From: Actinacidiphila fildesensis
GTDB lineage: Bacteria; Actinomycetota; Actinomycetes; Streptomycetales; Streptomycetaceae
Length of the DNA stretch: 64,000 bases
Direction: 5' to 3' (one strand)
Assembly (NCBI RefSeq): GCF_042652185.1
Contig: NZ_JBHSIX010000021.1
Notes under the pieces: model-generated
Seen by the model: only the letters and a program-made list of their open reading frames with translations
Told to the model about the DNA's origin: nothing
Databases searched by the model: none
Shown here: positions 1 to 10,035 of the stretch, in pieces
Layout: every line of letters begins with the position of its first letter
Numbering within the stretch: the stretch's first letter is position 1
Made by a program: the position numbers and the translations under genes

Positions 1-1163
1 AGCGTGCGCGCCGCCAGGTTCGCCGTCGCGACGCCGCTGCCGACGTAGCCGCCCGCCCAGCCGAGCCCGGTGGCCCGGTCCAGCTCCACGCTCGCACACC
101 AGTCGCGCGGCACGCCCAGCACCCCTGACCAGGCATGTTCGATCGCCACCCCGGCGGTCGCGGGGAAGAAGCGGACCAGGATCTCGCGCAGCGCCTCGAC
201 CGTGGCCGGCTGCGTCCGTCCGTCGTTGTCCGTCCGCGAACCGAAGCGGTACGGCACCCCGCGGCCGCCCAGCGCGATCCGGTCGTCGGCCGTGCGCTGC
301 GCGTACATGTACGCGTGCGCCATGTCGCCGAGCGTCTCGCGGCCCTCCCAGCCGATGGTGTCCCACACCTGCCGCGGCAGCGGCTCGGTGGCGATCATCG
401 AGGAGTTCATCGGCAGCCAGGACCGCTTCTGCCCCTTGAGTGAGGCCGTGAAGCCCTCCGTGCAGCGCAGCACGTACGGGGCGCGCACCGTTCCGTACGG
501 GGTGATCGCGTGTTTCGGCTTGATCTCGGTCACCGTGGTGGACTCGTGGATCACTACGCCCAGCGCCTCGACGGCCTTCGCCAGCCCCTGCAGAAGCTTC
601 ACCGGATGTATACGGGCGCCGTGCGGCGTCCAGGTGCCGCCGGAGGTCCCGGCGACCCGGATCCGCTCCGCGGACTCGCCCGCGCCCAGCAGCAGCCGGT
701 CCTTCTCGCCGAAGGCCACCTCCGCCGCGTGGAACGCCTTCAGCCGGGCGAGCTGCGCGGGGGAGTGCGCGACCTCCAGCACCCCGCCCTTGACGATGTC
801 GGCGTCGATGCCCTCCTCGGCGGCGATCCGCACCACCTCGTCGACCGTCTCGTTCATCGCGTGCTGCAGCGCGACCGCGGCCTCATGGCCGTGCAGCTTC
901 GCGTACCGGTCGCGGCCCGCGATGCCGTTGTACAGCCAGCCGCCGTTGCGCCCCGACGCCCCGTAGCCGCAGAACTTCTGCTCCAGCACCGTGATCCGCA
1001 GGAACGGCACGGCCTTCTTGAGGTAGTAGGCGGTCCACAGGCCCGTGTAGCCGCCACCGACGATGCAGACGTCCGCGGTCGTGTCACCCGGCAGTGGCTC
1101 GCGCGGCGCGGGTACGCCGGTCTGCGAGTACCAGAAGGAGATGCCGCCGTTGACGGTGGTCAT
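1..1163 (-). CDS. FAD-dependent oxidoreductase, DAO family (3' end cut off)
   Basis: Probable flavin amine or amino-acid oxidase; the substrate is unknown. The N-terminus has a Rossmann FAD motif (VCIVGGGYTGL, about residues 32-42) followed by GYGASGRNGG, a stretch typical of the PuuB/glycine-oxidase branch of the DAO family. The second nucleotide-binding part (LGWAGGYVGSGVATANLA) lies just inside the window edge. About 387 residues are visible and the C-terminus is missing. The ATG at 1163 is preceded by a purine-rich AGGGGC. The gene is divergent from a class II aldolase across about 115 bp, but no functional link can be read from the sequence. Family assignment is secure; substrate is not. 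Confidence 0.85.
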   Translation of the reverse strand, partial: MTTVNGGISFWYSQTGVPAPREPLPGDTTADVCIVGGGYTGLWTAYYLKKAVPFLRITVLEQKFCGYGASGRNGGWLYNGIAGRDRYAKLHGHEAAVALQHAMNETVDEVVRIAAEEGIDADIVKGGVLEVAHSPAQLARLKAFHAAEVAFGEKDRLLLGAGESAERIRVAGTSGGTWTPHGARIHPVKLLQGLAKAVEALGVVIHESTTVTEIKPKHAITPYGTVRAPYVLRCTEGFTASLKGQKRSWLPMNSSMIATEPLPRQVWDTIGWEGRETLGDMAHAYMYAQRTADDRIALGGRGVPYRFGSRTDNDGRTQPATVEALREILVRFFPATAGVAIEHAWSGVLGVPRDWCASVELDRATGLGWAGGYVGSGVATANLAART

Positions 1164-1279
1164 GATGCCCCTGCAATCCGTGATGCGATCCGGTGGGCCG
1201 TGGTGTGCGGCCGGTGGTGTGCGGGACGGTACTGCGCCCCGCGAGGACGCGGCAACGCCCAACCTGTAAGGATCGACGG

Positions 1280-1927
1280 ATGCGCGATGCCATGGAGAAA
1301 GCCTGGTCGGAGCTGGTCGCCACGGCCCGGCGCAGTGTCACGGACGGCCTGGTGGTCGGTACGTCCGGCAATGTCTCGGTCCGGGTGGGCGATCTGGTGC
1401 TGGTGACGCCGACCGGCGTCCCGTACGACCGGCTCGGCCCCGTCGACGCGGTCGCCGTCGATCTGGACGGCCGGCAGGTCGCCGGACGGCTGCGCCCCAC
1501 CAGCGAGCTGCCGATGCACCTGGCCGTCTACCGCGGCACGGGTGCGCGGGCCATCGTGCACACCCATGCGGTGCACGCCACGGCCGTCTCGACCCTGGTG
1601 GACGAACTTCCGGCGATCCACTACATGGCGGCCGCGATGGGCGGCCGGATCCGGGTCGCGGGCTACGCCCCCTACGGCACGGACGAACTGGCCGCGCAGG
1701 TGTTGCGGGCGCTGCGCGACCGCAGCGCGTGCCTGATGCGCAACCACGGCACGCTCGTGTACGGCGCCACACTCGATCAAGCGTACGACCGTACGGCGCA
1801 GCTGGAGTGGATGTGCCAGGTCTGGCTCACCGCCCGCTCGGTCCCCGGACTGACCCCCGCCCTGCTGTCGGACGCCGAGCTGGACGACGCGGGCGGGCGG
1901 CTGCGCGGCTACGGCCAGCCCGGCTGA
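1280..1927 (+). CDS. Class II aldolase/adducin family protein
   Basis: Zinc-dependent aldolase of the L-fuculose-phosphate/ribulose-phosphate epimerase type, 215 residues, the usual length for the family. Visible family residues are the phosphate-loop GTSGN (27-31), a candidate catalytic Glu in TSELP (E76), the zinc ligands H94 and H96 in VHTHAVH, and a third His (H156) in MRNHGTL. These support a fold that cleaves sugar phosphates to dihydroxyacetone phosphate and an aldehyde in the cytosol, but the sugar cannot be named. The ATG at 1280 follows AAGGA by 7 nt; an upstream in-frame GTG lacks a ribosome site. The next gene starts about 80 bp downstream on the same strand. Confidence 0.88.
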   Translation: MRDAMEKAWSELVATARRSVTDGLVVGTSGNVSVRVGDLVLVTPTGVPYDRLGPVDAVAVDLDGRQVAGRLRPTSELPMHLAVYRGTGARAIVHTHAVHATAVSTLVDELPAIHYMAAAMGGRIRVAGYAPYGTDELAAQVLRALRDRSACLMRNHGTLVYGATLDQAYDRTAQLEWMCQVWLTARSVPGLTPALLSDAELDDAGGRLRGYGQPG

Positions 1928-2009
1928 CACCGCCCGGCCGGAACCGCCGGTGACCCGGCCGGCCGCTGTCCACTGGCCGCATCGCGCCGCCCCGCCGACA
2001 CTGGAACCG

Positions 2010-3125
2010 ATGCGTATACGAACCGTGGCGGCCGTGGCCGCCACCACCGTGCTCGGTGCCGGCGCGGCCGCTGTGGCGGCCGGACGGTACGTGTCCGACC
2101 TCGCCCTCAAACCGTCCACCGACGGCCCGGAGCCGGACGAGCGGGTCACCGTCCACGCCACCGCGCCCGGCCAGGTCAGCATGACCCGCGCCCTGGCCTC
2201 CCTGCGGCCGGGCGTCTACGGGCTGTCCGGCGACGGCGTGCACGCCGCGGTCGGCGAGGTGCTGTGGACGACACCGGACACGGTGGCCCGGCGCCTGGAC
2301 CGCGTCTACAGCGGCGCCCTCGACCCCGGCACGATGGTCCGGATGACGGCCCAGGTCCACGCGGGCGACCCGCGCAGCGCCCTCGGTCTGGACTACGCCG
2401 AGGTGCTGGTGCCCGGCGAACTCGGTCCCCTGCCCGCCTGGTTCGTGCCCGGGGCCCGCTCGACGTGGGTGATCACCGTGCACGGCCTCGGCGCGACCCG
2501 CGAACTCCCGCTCAATGTCCTGCCGGCCCTGCACGGCCACCGTTTCCCGGTGCTCGACCTCGCCTACCGCAACGATTCCGGCGCCCCGCCCTCACCGGAC
2601 GGCCTCGGACACCTCGGCGACACCGAATGGCGCGACCTCGACGCGGCGATGAAGTACGCCGCGGAGTACGGCGCCGAGCGGTTCGTCCTCTACGGGTGGT
2701 CGACGGGCGCCACGATGGCGCTGCGGGCCGCCGACCACTCGGCGCTCCGGGGCCGGATCAGCGGGCTGATCCTCGATTCACCCGTCCTGGACTGGAAATC
2801 GACCGTGCGCGCCGCGGCGTTTTCCCACGGCGTGCCGGGAGCGCTCGTACCGCTCGGGGTGCGCGCCGCGGAGGGCCGCACCGGGCTGCATGCGGAACGC
2901 ATCGCGGACGCCGCGGACCCCGCCCGGCTGAGCGTTCCCGCACTGGTCGTGCACGGCCCGGACGACACCCTCTCGTCCTGGTCAGGATCGCGCCAACTCG
3001 CCGCGAGGCGACCGGATCTGGTCACGCTCCACACCGTCCCCGGCGCCTCCCACAGCGCTATGTGGAACGTCGACCCGGCGTCGTACGAAGAGGCCCTGCG
3101 ACGCTTCCTGACGCCTCTGATGTAG
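2010..3125 (+). CDS. Alpha/beta hydrolase with N-terminal membrane segment
   Basis: Serine hydrolase of unknown substrate, 371 residues. An alanine-rich hydrophobic segment (about residues 5-25) suggests an uncleaved anchor or signal peptide, placing the enzyme at or outside the membrane. A long N-terminal extension precedes the hydrolase fold, which starts near residue 150 (TWVITVHGLGATRE). The nucleophile is S231 in GWSTG, the acid is D318 or D319 in VHGPDD and the base H348 in GASHS, in the order typical of the fold. The ATG at 2010 begins directly before the hydrophobic segment, which favours it over the in-frame GTG/ACG codons upstream. Function is probably esterase or peptidase-like. 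Confidence 0.85.
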   Translation: MRIRTVAAVAATTVLGAGAAAVAAGRYVSDLALKPSTDGPEPDERVTVHATAPGQVSMTRALASLRPGVYGLSGDGVHAAVGEVLWTTPDTVARRLDRVYSGALDPGTMVRMTAQVHAGDPRSALGLDYAEVLVPGELGPLPAWFVPGARSTWVITVHGLGATRELPLNVLPALHGHRFPVLDLAYRNDSGAPPSPDGLGHLGDTEWRDLDAAMKYAAEYGAERFVLYGWSTGATMALRAADHSALRGRISGLILDSPVLDWKSTVRAAAFSHGVPGALVPLGVRAAEGRTGLHAERIADAADPARLSVPALVVHGPDDTLSSWSGSRQLAARRPDLVTLHTVPGASHSAMWNVDPASYEEALRRFLTPLM

Positions 3126-3214
3126 CGCTCGGCACGGAGCCGGGAGCGCAGCGTGAGGGGCGCCGCCCCGGAGCGCGTTTGGGATTCTGGGGCCTCACCC
3201 GGGACACTGCTCCA

Positions 3215-4603
3215 GTGACGTCCCGTACTTCGCGAGACACGCCGCTCCGCCTTGTCCCCCGACGACCCTCCCTGGCCTTCGCGGTGGGGGGCTCCGCCGC
3301 CCGCCCCACGGCGACAGCGCGGCGCTCCCGCCCGCCGCGGCCGCCCGAGGGCACCCCCGCGCTGTCCGAGCTCGCCCGCCAGGCGCGCGCCGAACTCGCC
3401 GACACGGTCCGCCTCGCGCGGTGGGCCGAAGCGGGACCCGGTACCGCAGGTCCGACCGGGATACTTCCGGACGCCGACGTCCAGCAGGCAGCCGCCGCGC
3501 TGGAGTTGACGGAACGGCAGATCCGGTCCGGTTGGGACCGGGCCCGGCTCGCGGGCCTGATCGAACTCCATCAGGGCGCCGCCCGCCCCGGCTGGCGGCT
3601 GCGCGCCTGGGACCGCGACAACACCGCGGTGCTGCGCGGCTGGGTCGCGCTCTTCGACGCCTGGTCCCTCGCGCATCCGCCCGGCGACCCCGCCGAGGCG
3701 GATCCCTCGCTGGTGGCCGAGGTCATCGAGGCAACCCCTCAGCTGCTGTCCTTCCTGCACCTCTCCTCGGGCCCGGTACCGGTCGACACCCTGCTGGACC
3801 TGCTGCGCCAGCGGGTCGCGGAGCTGCGGACCGAACGGCACGAGCCGCCCGCCGACGGCGCCCACGACCCGCTGCCCGCGCTCCTGAACTGGGTGCTCGA
3901 CGCGGTCGCCGGGGTCGGGGCGCTGTATCCGCGCGACGCCTGCTCCGACACCCAGGAGGCCGCGCTCACCCCGCTCGGCAACTGGGCGGTCTGGGTCAAG
4001 CTGGAACAGATCTGTGTGGCCGCCCAGGGCCCGGCCGGCCATATCGAGCAGTCCGCGGAGAAGATGCTGCGCGCCTGCGCTCGGCTCTCCCCGGGCCCGG
4101 CCCGCGCCGAGTACCGCGCCTGGCTCGCCGCCCGGCCCGTCGGCCTGGCCGTCGCCGAACTGCTGGAGACCGCCCGAGGTGAGGACGCGCTGCTGCGCGG
4201 TCTGGCCTTCGAGGCGCTCCGGGTGGTCGGCGCGCCCGCCGAGCCCGCCGTCCGCGCCTCCTCCGAGGAGCCGACGCTGCGCCCGTACGCGCTGCTGTGG
4301 CTGGCCGAGCAGGACGGCGGTGACCCGGAGGCCGTCGCGGGGCTGCTGACCCGCGAGGAGACCGCCTGGCTGTGGGTGGACACCGCCGCGGCCGTCGCCG
4401 ACCACGGCGAGGGGCAGCTGCTGGTCAGCCATCTCGACGCGGCGGTGGAGGGCTCGGTGCGGTCGCTCCTGGTGGAGATCCGCGGCGCGGGGCACCCCCG
4501 TACTGTCCAGGTGCTCGTGGCGCTGGCCGCCGCGCACCCGGACCCCGCGGTCGCCAAGGCCGTCCGCCGGGCCGCCTTCCAGGTGCACACCGGCGGCGCC
4601 TGA
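3215..4603 (+). CDS. Conserved hypothetical protein (possible N-terminal HTH)
   Basis: About 462 residues with no family I can name. The first 45 residues are low in complexity and rich in Arg/Pro/Ala. A segment near residues 80-130 (ELTERQIRSGWDRARLAGLI) reads like a winged-helix or HTH element. The rest is helical and Ala/Leu-rich, ending in HEAT-like helices (ALAAAHPDPAVAKAVRRAAF). No catalytic motif or membrane segment is visible. The GTG at 3215 opens the frame but has only a weak GGGAC in front, so the true start may lie further in, for example the GTG at 3283. A strong hairpin terminator follows. Confidence 0.65.
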   Translation: MTSRTSRDTPLRLVPRRPSLAFAVGGSAARPTATARRSRPPRPPEGTPALSELARQARAELADTVRLARWAEAGPGTAGPTGILPDADVQQAAAALELTERQIRSGWDRARLAGLIELHQGAARPGWRLRAWDRDNTAVLRGWVALFDAWSLAHPPGDPAEADPSLVAEVIEATPQLLSFLHLSSGPVPVDTLLDLLRQRVAELRTERHEPPADGAHDPLPALLNWVLDAVAGVGALYPRDACSDTQEAALTPLGNWAVWVKLEQICVAAQGPAGHIEQSAEKMLRACARLSPGPARAEYRAWLAARPVGLAVAELLETARGEDALLRGLAFEALRVVGAPAEPAVRASSEEPTLRPYALLWLAEQDGGDPEAVAGLLTREETAWLWVDTAAAVADHGEGQLLVSHLDAAVEGSVRSLLVEIRGAGHPRTVQVLVALAAAHPDPAVAKAVRRAAFQVHTGGA

Positions 4604-4630
4604 CCGCTCGGGCACCGGGACGACGACGAT

Positions 4631-4670
4631 CGGCGACGGCCCGGCGGGAACACCCGCCGGGCCGTCGCCG
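4631..4670. terminator. Perfect 18-bp hairpin between convergent genes
   Basis: Arms 4631-4648 and 4653-4670 are exact reverse complements around the loop AACA. It lies between a rightward and a leftward gene, so it probably ends transcripts from both sides. No T-tract follows, as is usual in Streptomyces. Confidence 0.8.
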
Positions 4671-4688
4671 TCCCTCCCTGCTGAGGGG

Positions 4689-5606
4689 CTATCCGAACGT
4701 GTCGCAGCGCGCCGGGTCACCGGTCTGCAGACCGGTGGTGAACCACTGCTGGCGCTGCGCCGACGAGCCGTGCGTCCAGTTGTCCGGGGTCACCCGACCC
4801 TGCGCGCGGGACTGGATCGCGTCGTCGCCGACCGCGGCCGCCGCGTCCAGGCCGCGGGCGATGTCGTCCGCCGTCACGGCGGTGATCAGCGGTCTGCCGG
4901 TGGCCGGGTTGATGGTCATGGTGGCGTTCTTCGACCACAGGCCCGCGTAGCAGTCCGCCTGCAGCTCGACCCGTACCGACTTGCTGGTGGCCCCGGTGCG
5001 CCCGTCCTGGGCGGCGCGCAGCGTCCCCAGCAGGTTCTGCACATGGTGCCCGTACTCGTGGGCGACGACGTAGCTCTCCGCGAACGGCCCGCCCTCGGCG
5101 CCGAACTGGCTCTGCAGCGTGGCGAAGAAGTTCAGGTCGATGTAGACCTTGCGGTCGACGGGGCAGTAGAACGGCCCGGTCCGCGGATCGGCGACGCCGC
5201 AGCCGGTGCGCATCGGCCGGTCGAAGAAGACGGTCGGCGCCGGCTGATAGGTGCCGCCACGCTGCCGGAACTCGTTCGTCCAGTACGCCTGGACGCTGTT
5301 GACCACCGCGACGATCCGGCACTGCCCCTGGGTGTTGGCGTCCCGGCCGGTCGCGCAGGTCTGCGCCAGATCGGCGGCCGCGCCGGTGCGCGGCGCGGTG
5401 TCCGTGGCGCTGCCGGACAGGCCCATCTGGTTGGGGCTGATGCCCAGGACGATCCCGATCACGACCACGATCAGGCCGACGATGCCGCCGCCGACCACCT
5501 TGCCGCTGGGAGCGCCACCACCGAACGGTCCGCCGCCGGACGAGCCGCCACCGCGCTGGTCCTGCACCTGTGACGTGTCCAGTTTCGCGTTGTCGTCGAA
5601 CTGCAT
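4689..5606 (-). CDS. Neutral zinc metallopeptidase (YpfJ family)
   Basis: Membrane-anchored zinc peptidase, 305 residues. After a polar Gly/Ser-rich N-terminus comes one transmembrane helix (about residues 37-57, VVGGGIVGLIVVVIGIVLGI), and the catalytic domain lies outside. The zinc site is HEYGHH (H183, E184, H187) in a YVVAHEYGHHVQN context typical of the YpfJ/'putative neutral zinc metallopeptidase' family. Conserved QADCYAGLW follows with the likely third ligand region. The ATG at 5606 opens MQFDDNAKLD, the typical family start; longer in-frame extensions are Arg/Gly-rich and implausible. Physiological substrate is unknown. Confidence 0.9.
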   Translation of the reverse strand: MQFDDNAKLDTSQVQDQRGGGSSGGGPFGGGAPSGKVVGGGIVGLIVVVIGIVLGISPNQMGLSGSATDTAPRTGAAADLAQTCATGRDANTQGQCRIVAVVNSVQAYWTNEFRQRGGTYQPAPTVFFDRPMRTGCGVADPRTGPFYCPVDRKVYIDLNFFATLQSQFGAEGGPFAESYVVAHEYGHHVQNLLGTLRAAQDGRTGATSKSVRVELQADCYAGLWSKNATMTINPATGRPLITAVTADDIARGLDAAAAVGDDAIQSRAQGRVTPDNWTHGSSAQRQQWFTTGLQTGDPARCDTFG

Positions 5607-5852
5607 ACGACGAGTATGGGTGATTTGCCCCACCCCGGCGCCCCAGGACCGAACGGGCGAAGCCCGCCCCGGCCCGCCCGTGTCGCCCGGCCGCCCTCCC
5701 GCGTGGTCCCCAGGGGCTCCGCGGTCGTCGTCGCCCAGCCGTGCGCGGATCCGCACACGGCCTGGACGGGTCAGCTGATCGCGGTCGACGGCCTCGGGCG
5801 CATAGCACCTCATCGCACTCCCCTGGGCAACAACCGGCTTGCCACACCCCGG

Positions 5853-5889
5853 TAGACTGGCCTGTATGGCAGTCCCTCTCGTTCATTAG
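5853..5889 (+). promoter_or_regulatory. Candidate -10 box and leaderless seven-codon leader (MAVPLVH)
   Basis: A TAGACT -10 hexamer (5853-5858) is followed after 7 nt by ATG (5866), which opens a short frame coding MAVPLVH and ending in TAG at 5889. The position would make the leader's ATG the transcription start. The ABC-F gene begins 63 nt further on. No good -35 box is seen, so the promoter itself is only probable. Confidence 0.4.
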
Positions 5890-5952
5890 CCGGCGGCGTA
5901 CGACCTCCCCCGCGCCCCTTTCTGTCGTTCGCCATGCCCTGGAGCTTTTCCC

Positions 5953-7551
<1,599 letters not shown>

Positions 7552-7943
7552 CCGCCGCGCCGCCCCGACCCGCCGGCCCGTCCGGCCGACCCGCCTGATC
7601 ACTTGGCAGTGGATCATTCGGCCTACGGGTGATCCATCATCTGTGTGAGACGAGCTCATACCGCGCCACCCGGTGGCGCGGTATGACCGCCGCCCTGAGT
7701 CGATCAGTGGCGTGACGTCGGGAAACTCCTTACCGACCATGGATGACCTGCCGCTTTTCGCGGCGCCCGGACAACTGTCCGGAAAGCGCCGGACGAAATC
7801 GGGGATCTTCGTGCGCCACCCGGCCGCCGGAAAAAGGTCTCCGGTTCAAATGTTGTCGTACGGACCTTGCCGAATGGGTGGCCAGGAAGGCGCCTAGGGG
7901 TGATCATGAGAGTCCAGAGCGCACTTCCCTAGAGGAGGCACGG
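7552..7943. other. 392-bp intergenic region between ABC-F and HTH genes
   Basis: It holds two palindromic elements: an inverted repeat TGGATCA/TGATCCA (about 7614-7639) and a 29-bp perfect palindrome (7657-7685). The remaining 250 bp up to the HTH gene must contain that gene's promoter, but I see no clear -35/-10 pair and no further gene. Confidence 0.5.
7657..7685. terminator. 29-bp perfect palindrome, probable terminator of the ABC-F gene
   Basis: Arms CATACCGCGCCACC (7657-7670) and GGTGGCGCGGTATG (7672-7685) pair perfectly around one central base. It sits about 105 bp after the ABC-F stop. A regulatory role cannot be excluded because both flanking genes read rightward. Confidence 0.6.
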
Positions 7944-8168
7944 GTGGCCGAGACTCTGAAGAAGGGCAGCCGGGTAACCGGCGCCGCGCGCGAGAAGCTC
8001 GCGGCAGACCTGAAGAAGAAGTACGACTCCGGTGCGAGCATCCGGGCGTTGGCCGAAGAAACCGGCCGCTCCTATGGATTCGTGCACCGGATGCTCAGCG
8101 AGTCCGGCGTGACCTTGCGCGGTCGCGGCGGTGCAACACGAGGTAAGTCGAAGGCCGCTACGGCCTGA
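7944..8168 (+). CDS. Small helix-turn-helix DNA-binding protein
   Basis: Protein of 74 residues, basic at both ends. The middle (about residues 25-60, SGASIRALAEETGRSYGFVHRMLSESG) is a classic HTH resembling resolvase/sigma-type recognition helices, so DNA binding is the likely role. The C-terminal tail is Arg/Gly/Lys-rich. No effector or oligomerisation domain is present, which suggests a nucleoid-type or simple transcription factor. The GTG at 7944 is chosen because a strong AGAGGAGG lies 5 nt upstream. It precedes a crotonase gene by 116 bp, in which two inverted repeats occur. Targets are unknown. Confidence 0.85.
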   Translation: MAETLKKGSRVTGAAREKLAADLKKKYDSGASIRALAEETGRSYGFVHRMLSESGVTLRGRGGATRGKSKAATA

Positions 8169-8214
8169 CGGGCAGGGCATCTCCCGCGACCCGGATTCCC
8201 CAGCGTGCCCACCC

Positions 8215-8254
8215 GGTCGACGACTGTGTCGACCCAGTGGTTACTCTTCGGTAA
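8215..8254. promoter_or_regulatory. Inverted repeats upstream of the crotonase gene
   Basis: GGTCGAC (8215-8221) and GTCGACC (8228-8234) form a 7-bp inverted repeat with a 6-nt spacer. A second, weaker dyad TTAC/GTAA follows at 8241-8254. They lie 30-70 bp before the crotonase ATG, where an operator would be expected; a terminator role for the HTH gene is the alternative. Confidence 0.4.
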
Positions 8255-8284
8255 TCAATTCCGCGGTTCGCTCGGAGGTGCCCG

Positions 8285-9076
8285 ATGCCCGACCCCACCG
8301 TGCTGCTCGAGCGTGACGGAGTGCGGCTCACCGCCGACGACTCCGTCGCGACCGTCACACTGTGCAATCCGGCCAAACGCAATGCCCAGTCGCCCGCCCT
8401 GTGGCGGGCCCTGGTCGAAGCAGGCCGGCTCCTGCCGGGCAGCGTGCGCGTTGTCGTGCTCCGCGGCGAAGGCCAGTCCTTCTCCGCGGGGCTCGACCGG
8501 CAGGCCTTCACGCCCGAGGGCTTCGACGGCGAGCCGTCGTTCATCGACCTCGCGCGCGGTTCCGACAAGAAGCTCGACGCGACGATCGCCGAGTACCAGG
8601 ACGCGTTCACCTGGTGGCGGCGCAGCGACATCGTGACCATCGCCGCCGTACAGGGCCATGCGATCGGTGCGGGCTTCCAGCTCGCTCTCGCCTGCGATCT
8701 GCGGGTGTGCGCGGACGACGCGCAGTTCGCCATGCGCGAGACCAGCCTCGGACTGGTGCCCGACCTCGGTGGCACCAAGCCGCTGGTCGACCTCGTCGGC
8801 TATGCGCGGGCCCTGGAGATCTGCGCCACCGGGCGGTTCGTGCACGGGTCGGAGGCCGAGCGCCTCGGCCTCGCCAACCTGGTCGTCCCGGTCGCCGAAC
8901 TCGACGCCACGGTCCAGGACCTCGCCGGGGCGCTGCTCGCCGCGCCCCGGGACGCCGTCATCGAGACCAAGGCCCTGCTGCAGGGTGCCGCCGCTCGTTC
9001 GTACGAGGAGCAGCGCCCCGCCGAGCGCGCCGCCCAGGGCCGCCGGCTGCGCGACCTCGCCGGCGTCGGCGAGTAA
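8285..9076 (+). CDS. Enoyl-CoA hydratase/isomerase family protein (crotonase)
   Basis: Crotonase-fold enzyme of acyl-CoA metabolism, 263 residues. The two oxyanion-hole segments are visible: GEGQSFSAGLD (about residues 61-71) and VQGHAIGAGFQLALACDLR (about 122-140). ETSLGLVPDLGGT follows in the place where catalytic Glu residues usually lie. These fit hydration or isomerisation of enoyl-CoA in fatty-acid oxidation, but the superfamily is too diverse to name the reaction. The ATG at 8285 follows GGAGG by 7 nt. It ends 40 bp before a convergent gene, with a hairpin between. Confidence 0.9.
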   Translation: MPDPTVLLERDGVRLTADDSVATVTLCNPAKRNAQSPALWRALVEAGRLLPGSVRVVVLRGEGQSFSAGLDRQAFTPEGFDGEPSFIDLARGSDKKLDATIAEYQDAFTWWRRSDIVTIAAVQGHAIGAGFQLALACDLRVCADDAQFAMRETSLGLVPDLGGTKPLVDLVGYARALEICATGRFVHGSEAERLGLANLVVPVAELDATVQDLAGALLAAPRDAVIETKALLQGAAARSYEEQRPAERAAQGRRLRDLAGVGE

Positions 9077-9109
9077 CTCCGTCCGGCAACTCCGTCCGGT
9101 CGATGTCCG

Positions 9110-9140
9110 GTCGTGGTCACCCGATGGCGGTGACCACGAC
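9110..9140. terminator. 12-bp hairpin at a convergent junction
   Basis: Arms 9110-9121 and 9129-9140 are exact reverse complements around a 7-nt loop. The stem overlaps the stop codon of the leftward gene and lies just after the crotonase stop, so it can serve both. Confidence 0.6.
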
Positions 9141-9899
9141 CGCCGTCGTCACAGGGCCCGGGGAACCGGGCTCGGCGGCCTCGGTGACCGCCACGGCCAC
9201 CGCGCGGGCCACGTCCAGCGCGCGGTGGCCGGGCATGACCGCGATCTGCACCCGGACCTCCCGGGCCGGCGGATCGCCGCCGTCGGCCGTGCGGATCCCG
9301 GACGCGAAGCCGCCGAGCCGTGACGTCACCCGGGCGACACCCGGCACCAGGAGCGCCGCGGCGACCACCCCGTTGCCGGCGGGCGGCGGCCCGGTCTCCG
9401 TCAGATCCTGGCCCGTCGCACCGGCCGGGCCCTCGACGGCGGCCACCGGAGCAGGTCCGGCCTGGGGATCGATCAGGCCCGTGACGTCGAGGTCCACCGA
9501 GGTGACGGCCAGCCCCAGCAGATCGTGGGCCGCACTCCACAGCGCGGTCCGCAACTGATCCGCGGTGGCGGGCAGCGGCCGGTCGATGGCGGCCTCGAAG
9601 GCCGCGGCCACGCACAGCGGGCCGTACGGCACCGCACTCGGCGGTACGAGCGGCAGATTATTCGCATCCGTCGCCGGCTCCGTCGTCGGTTCTGCTTCCT
9701 GACGCGGCACCCGGACCGGCTCCGGGCCGATCCGCAGCGCGCCGACCCGCACGCCGGTGAGCCCGTTCACCGCCCCGCGCAGCGCGTCGGCCGCCGCGTT
9801 CTCGGTGATCCAGACACCGTCTCCCGCCCTGCCGAGCGGCAGCACGCGCCCGAACGCGATCTGCTCCCGTACCGCACGGGCCAAACGGTCCACAGCCAC
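9117..9899 (-). CDS. Asp23-module-associated protein (P10-family-named homologue)
   Basis: About 260 residues, function unknown. The N-terminus (VDRLARAVREQIAFGRVLPLG, then WITENAAADALRGAV) and the phrase VGALRIGPE resemble the alternating beta-alpha pattern of Asp23-like proteins. A Pro/Glu/Thr-rich linker and a second alternating beta-alpha segment (VTSRLGGFASGIR, REVRVQIAV) follow. Homologues beside Streptomyces Asp23 clusters are, as I recall, named 'nucleopolyhedrovirus P10 family', a label without functional meaning. The GTG at 9899 is preceded by GGAGG. The gene is divergent from the Asp23/AmaP operon across 136 bp, supporting a shared envelope role. Confidence 0.8.
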   Translation of the reverse strand: MAVDRLARAVREQIAFGRVLPLGRAGDGVWITENAAADALRGAVNGLTGVRVGALRIGPEPVRVPRQEAEPTTEPATDANNLPLVPPSAVPYGPLCVAAAFEAAIDRPLPATADQLRTALWSAAHDLLGLAVTSVDLDVTGLIDPQAGPAPVAAVEGPAGATGQDLTETGPPPAGNGVVAAALLVPGVARVTSRLGGFASGIRTADGGDPPAREVRVQIAVMPGHRALDVARAVAVAVTEAAEPGSPGPVTTAVVVTAIG

Positions 9900-10035
9900 C
9901 GGTCTCCGCCTCCTTCGCCGCGCGCCACCCGAACGGCGGCCCGCTCCACGCTTCCTGACCGCATCTCCACGGCACGGCAGGGCATGCGCACATAGTGTGG
10001 TGCATGGAGCAGCCCAGACGAAGGGACGACTCGCC

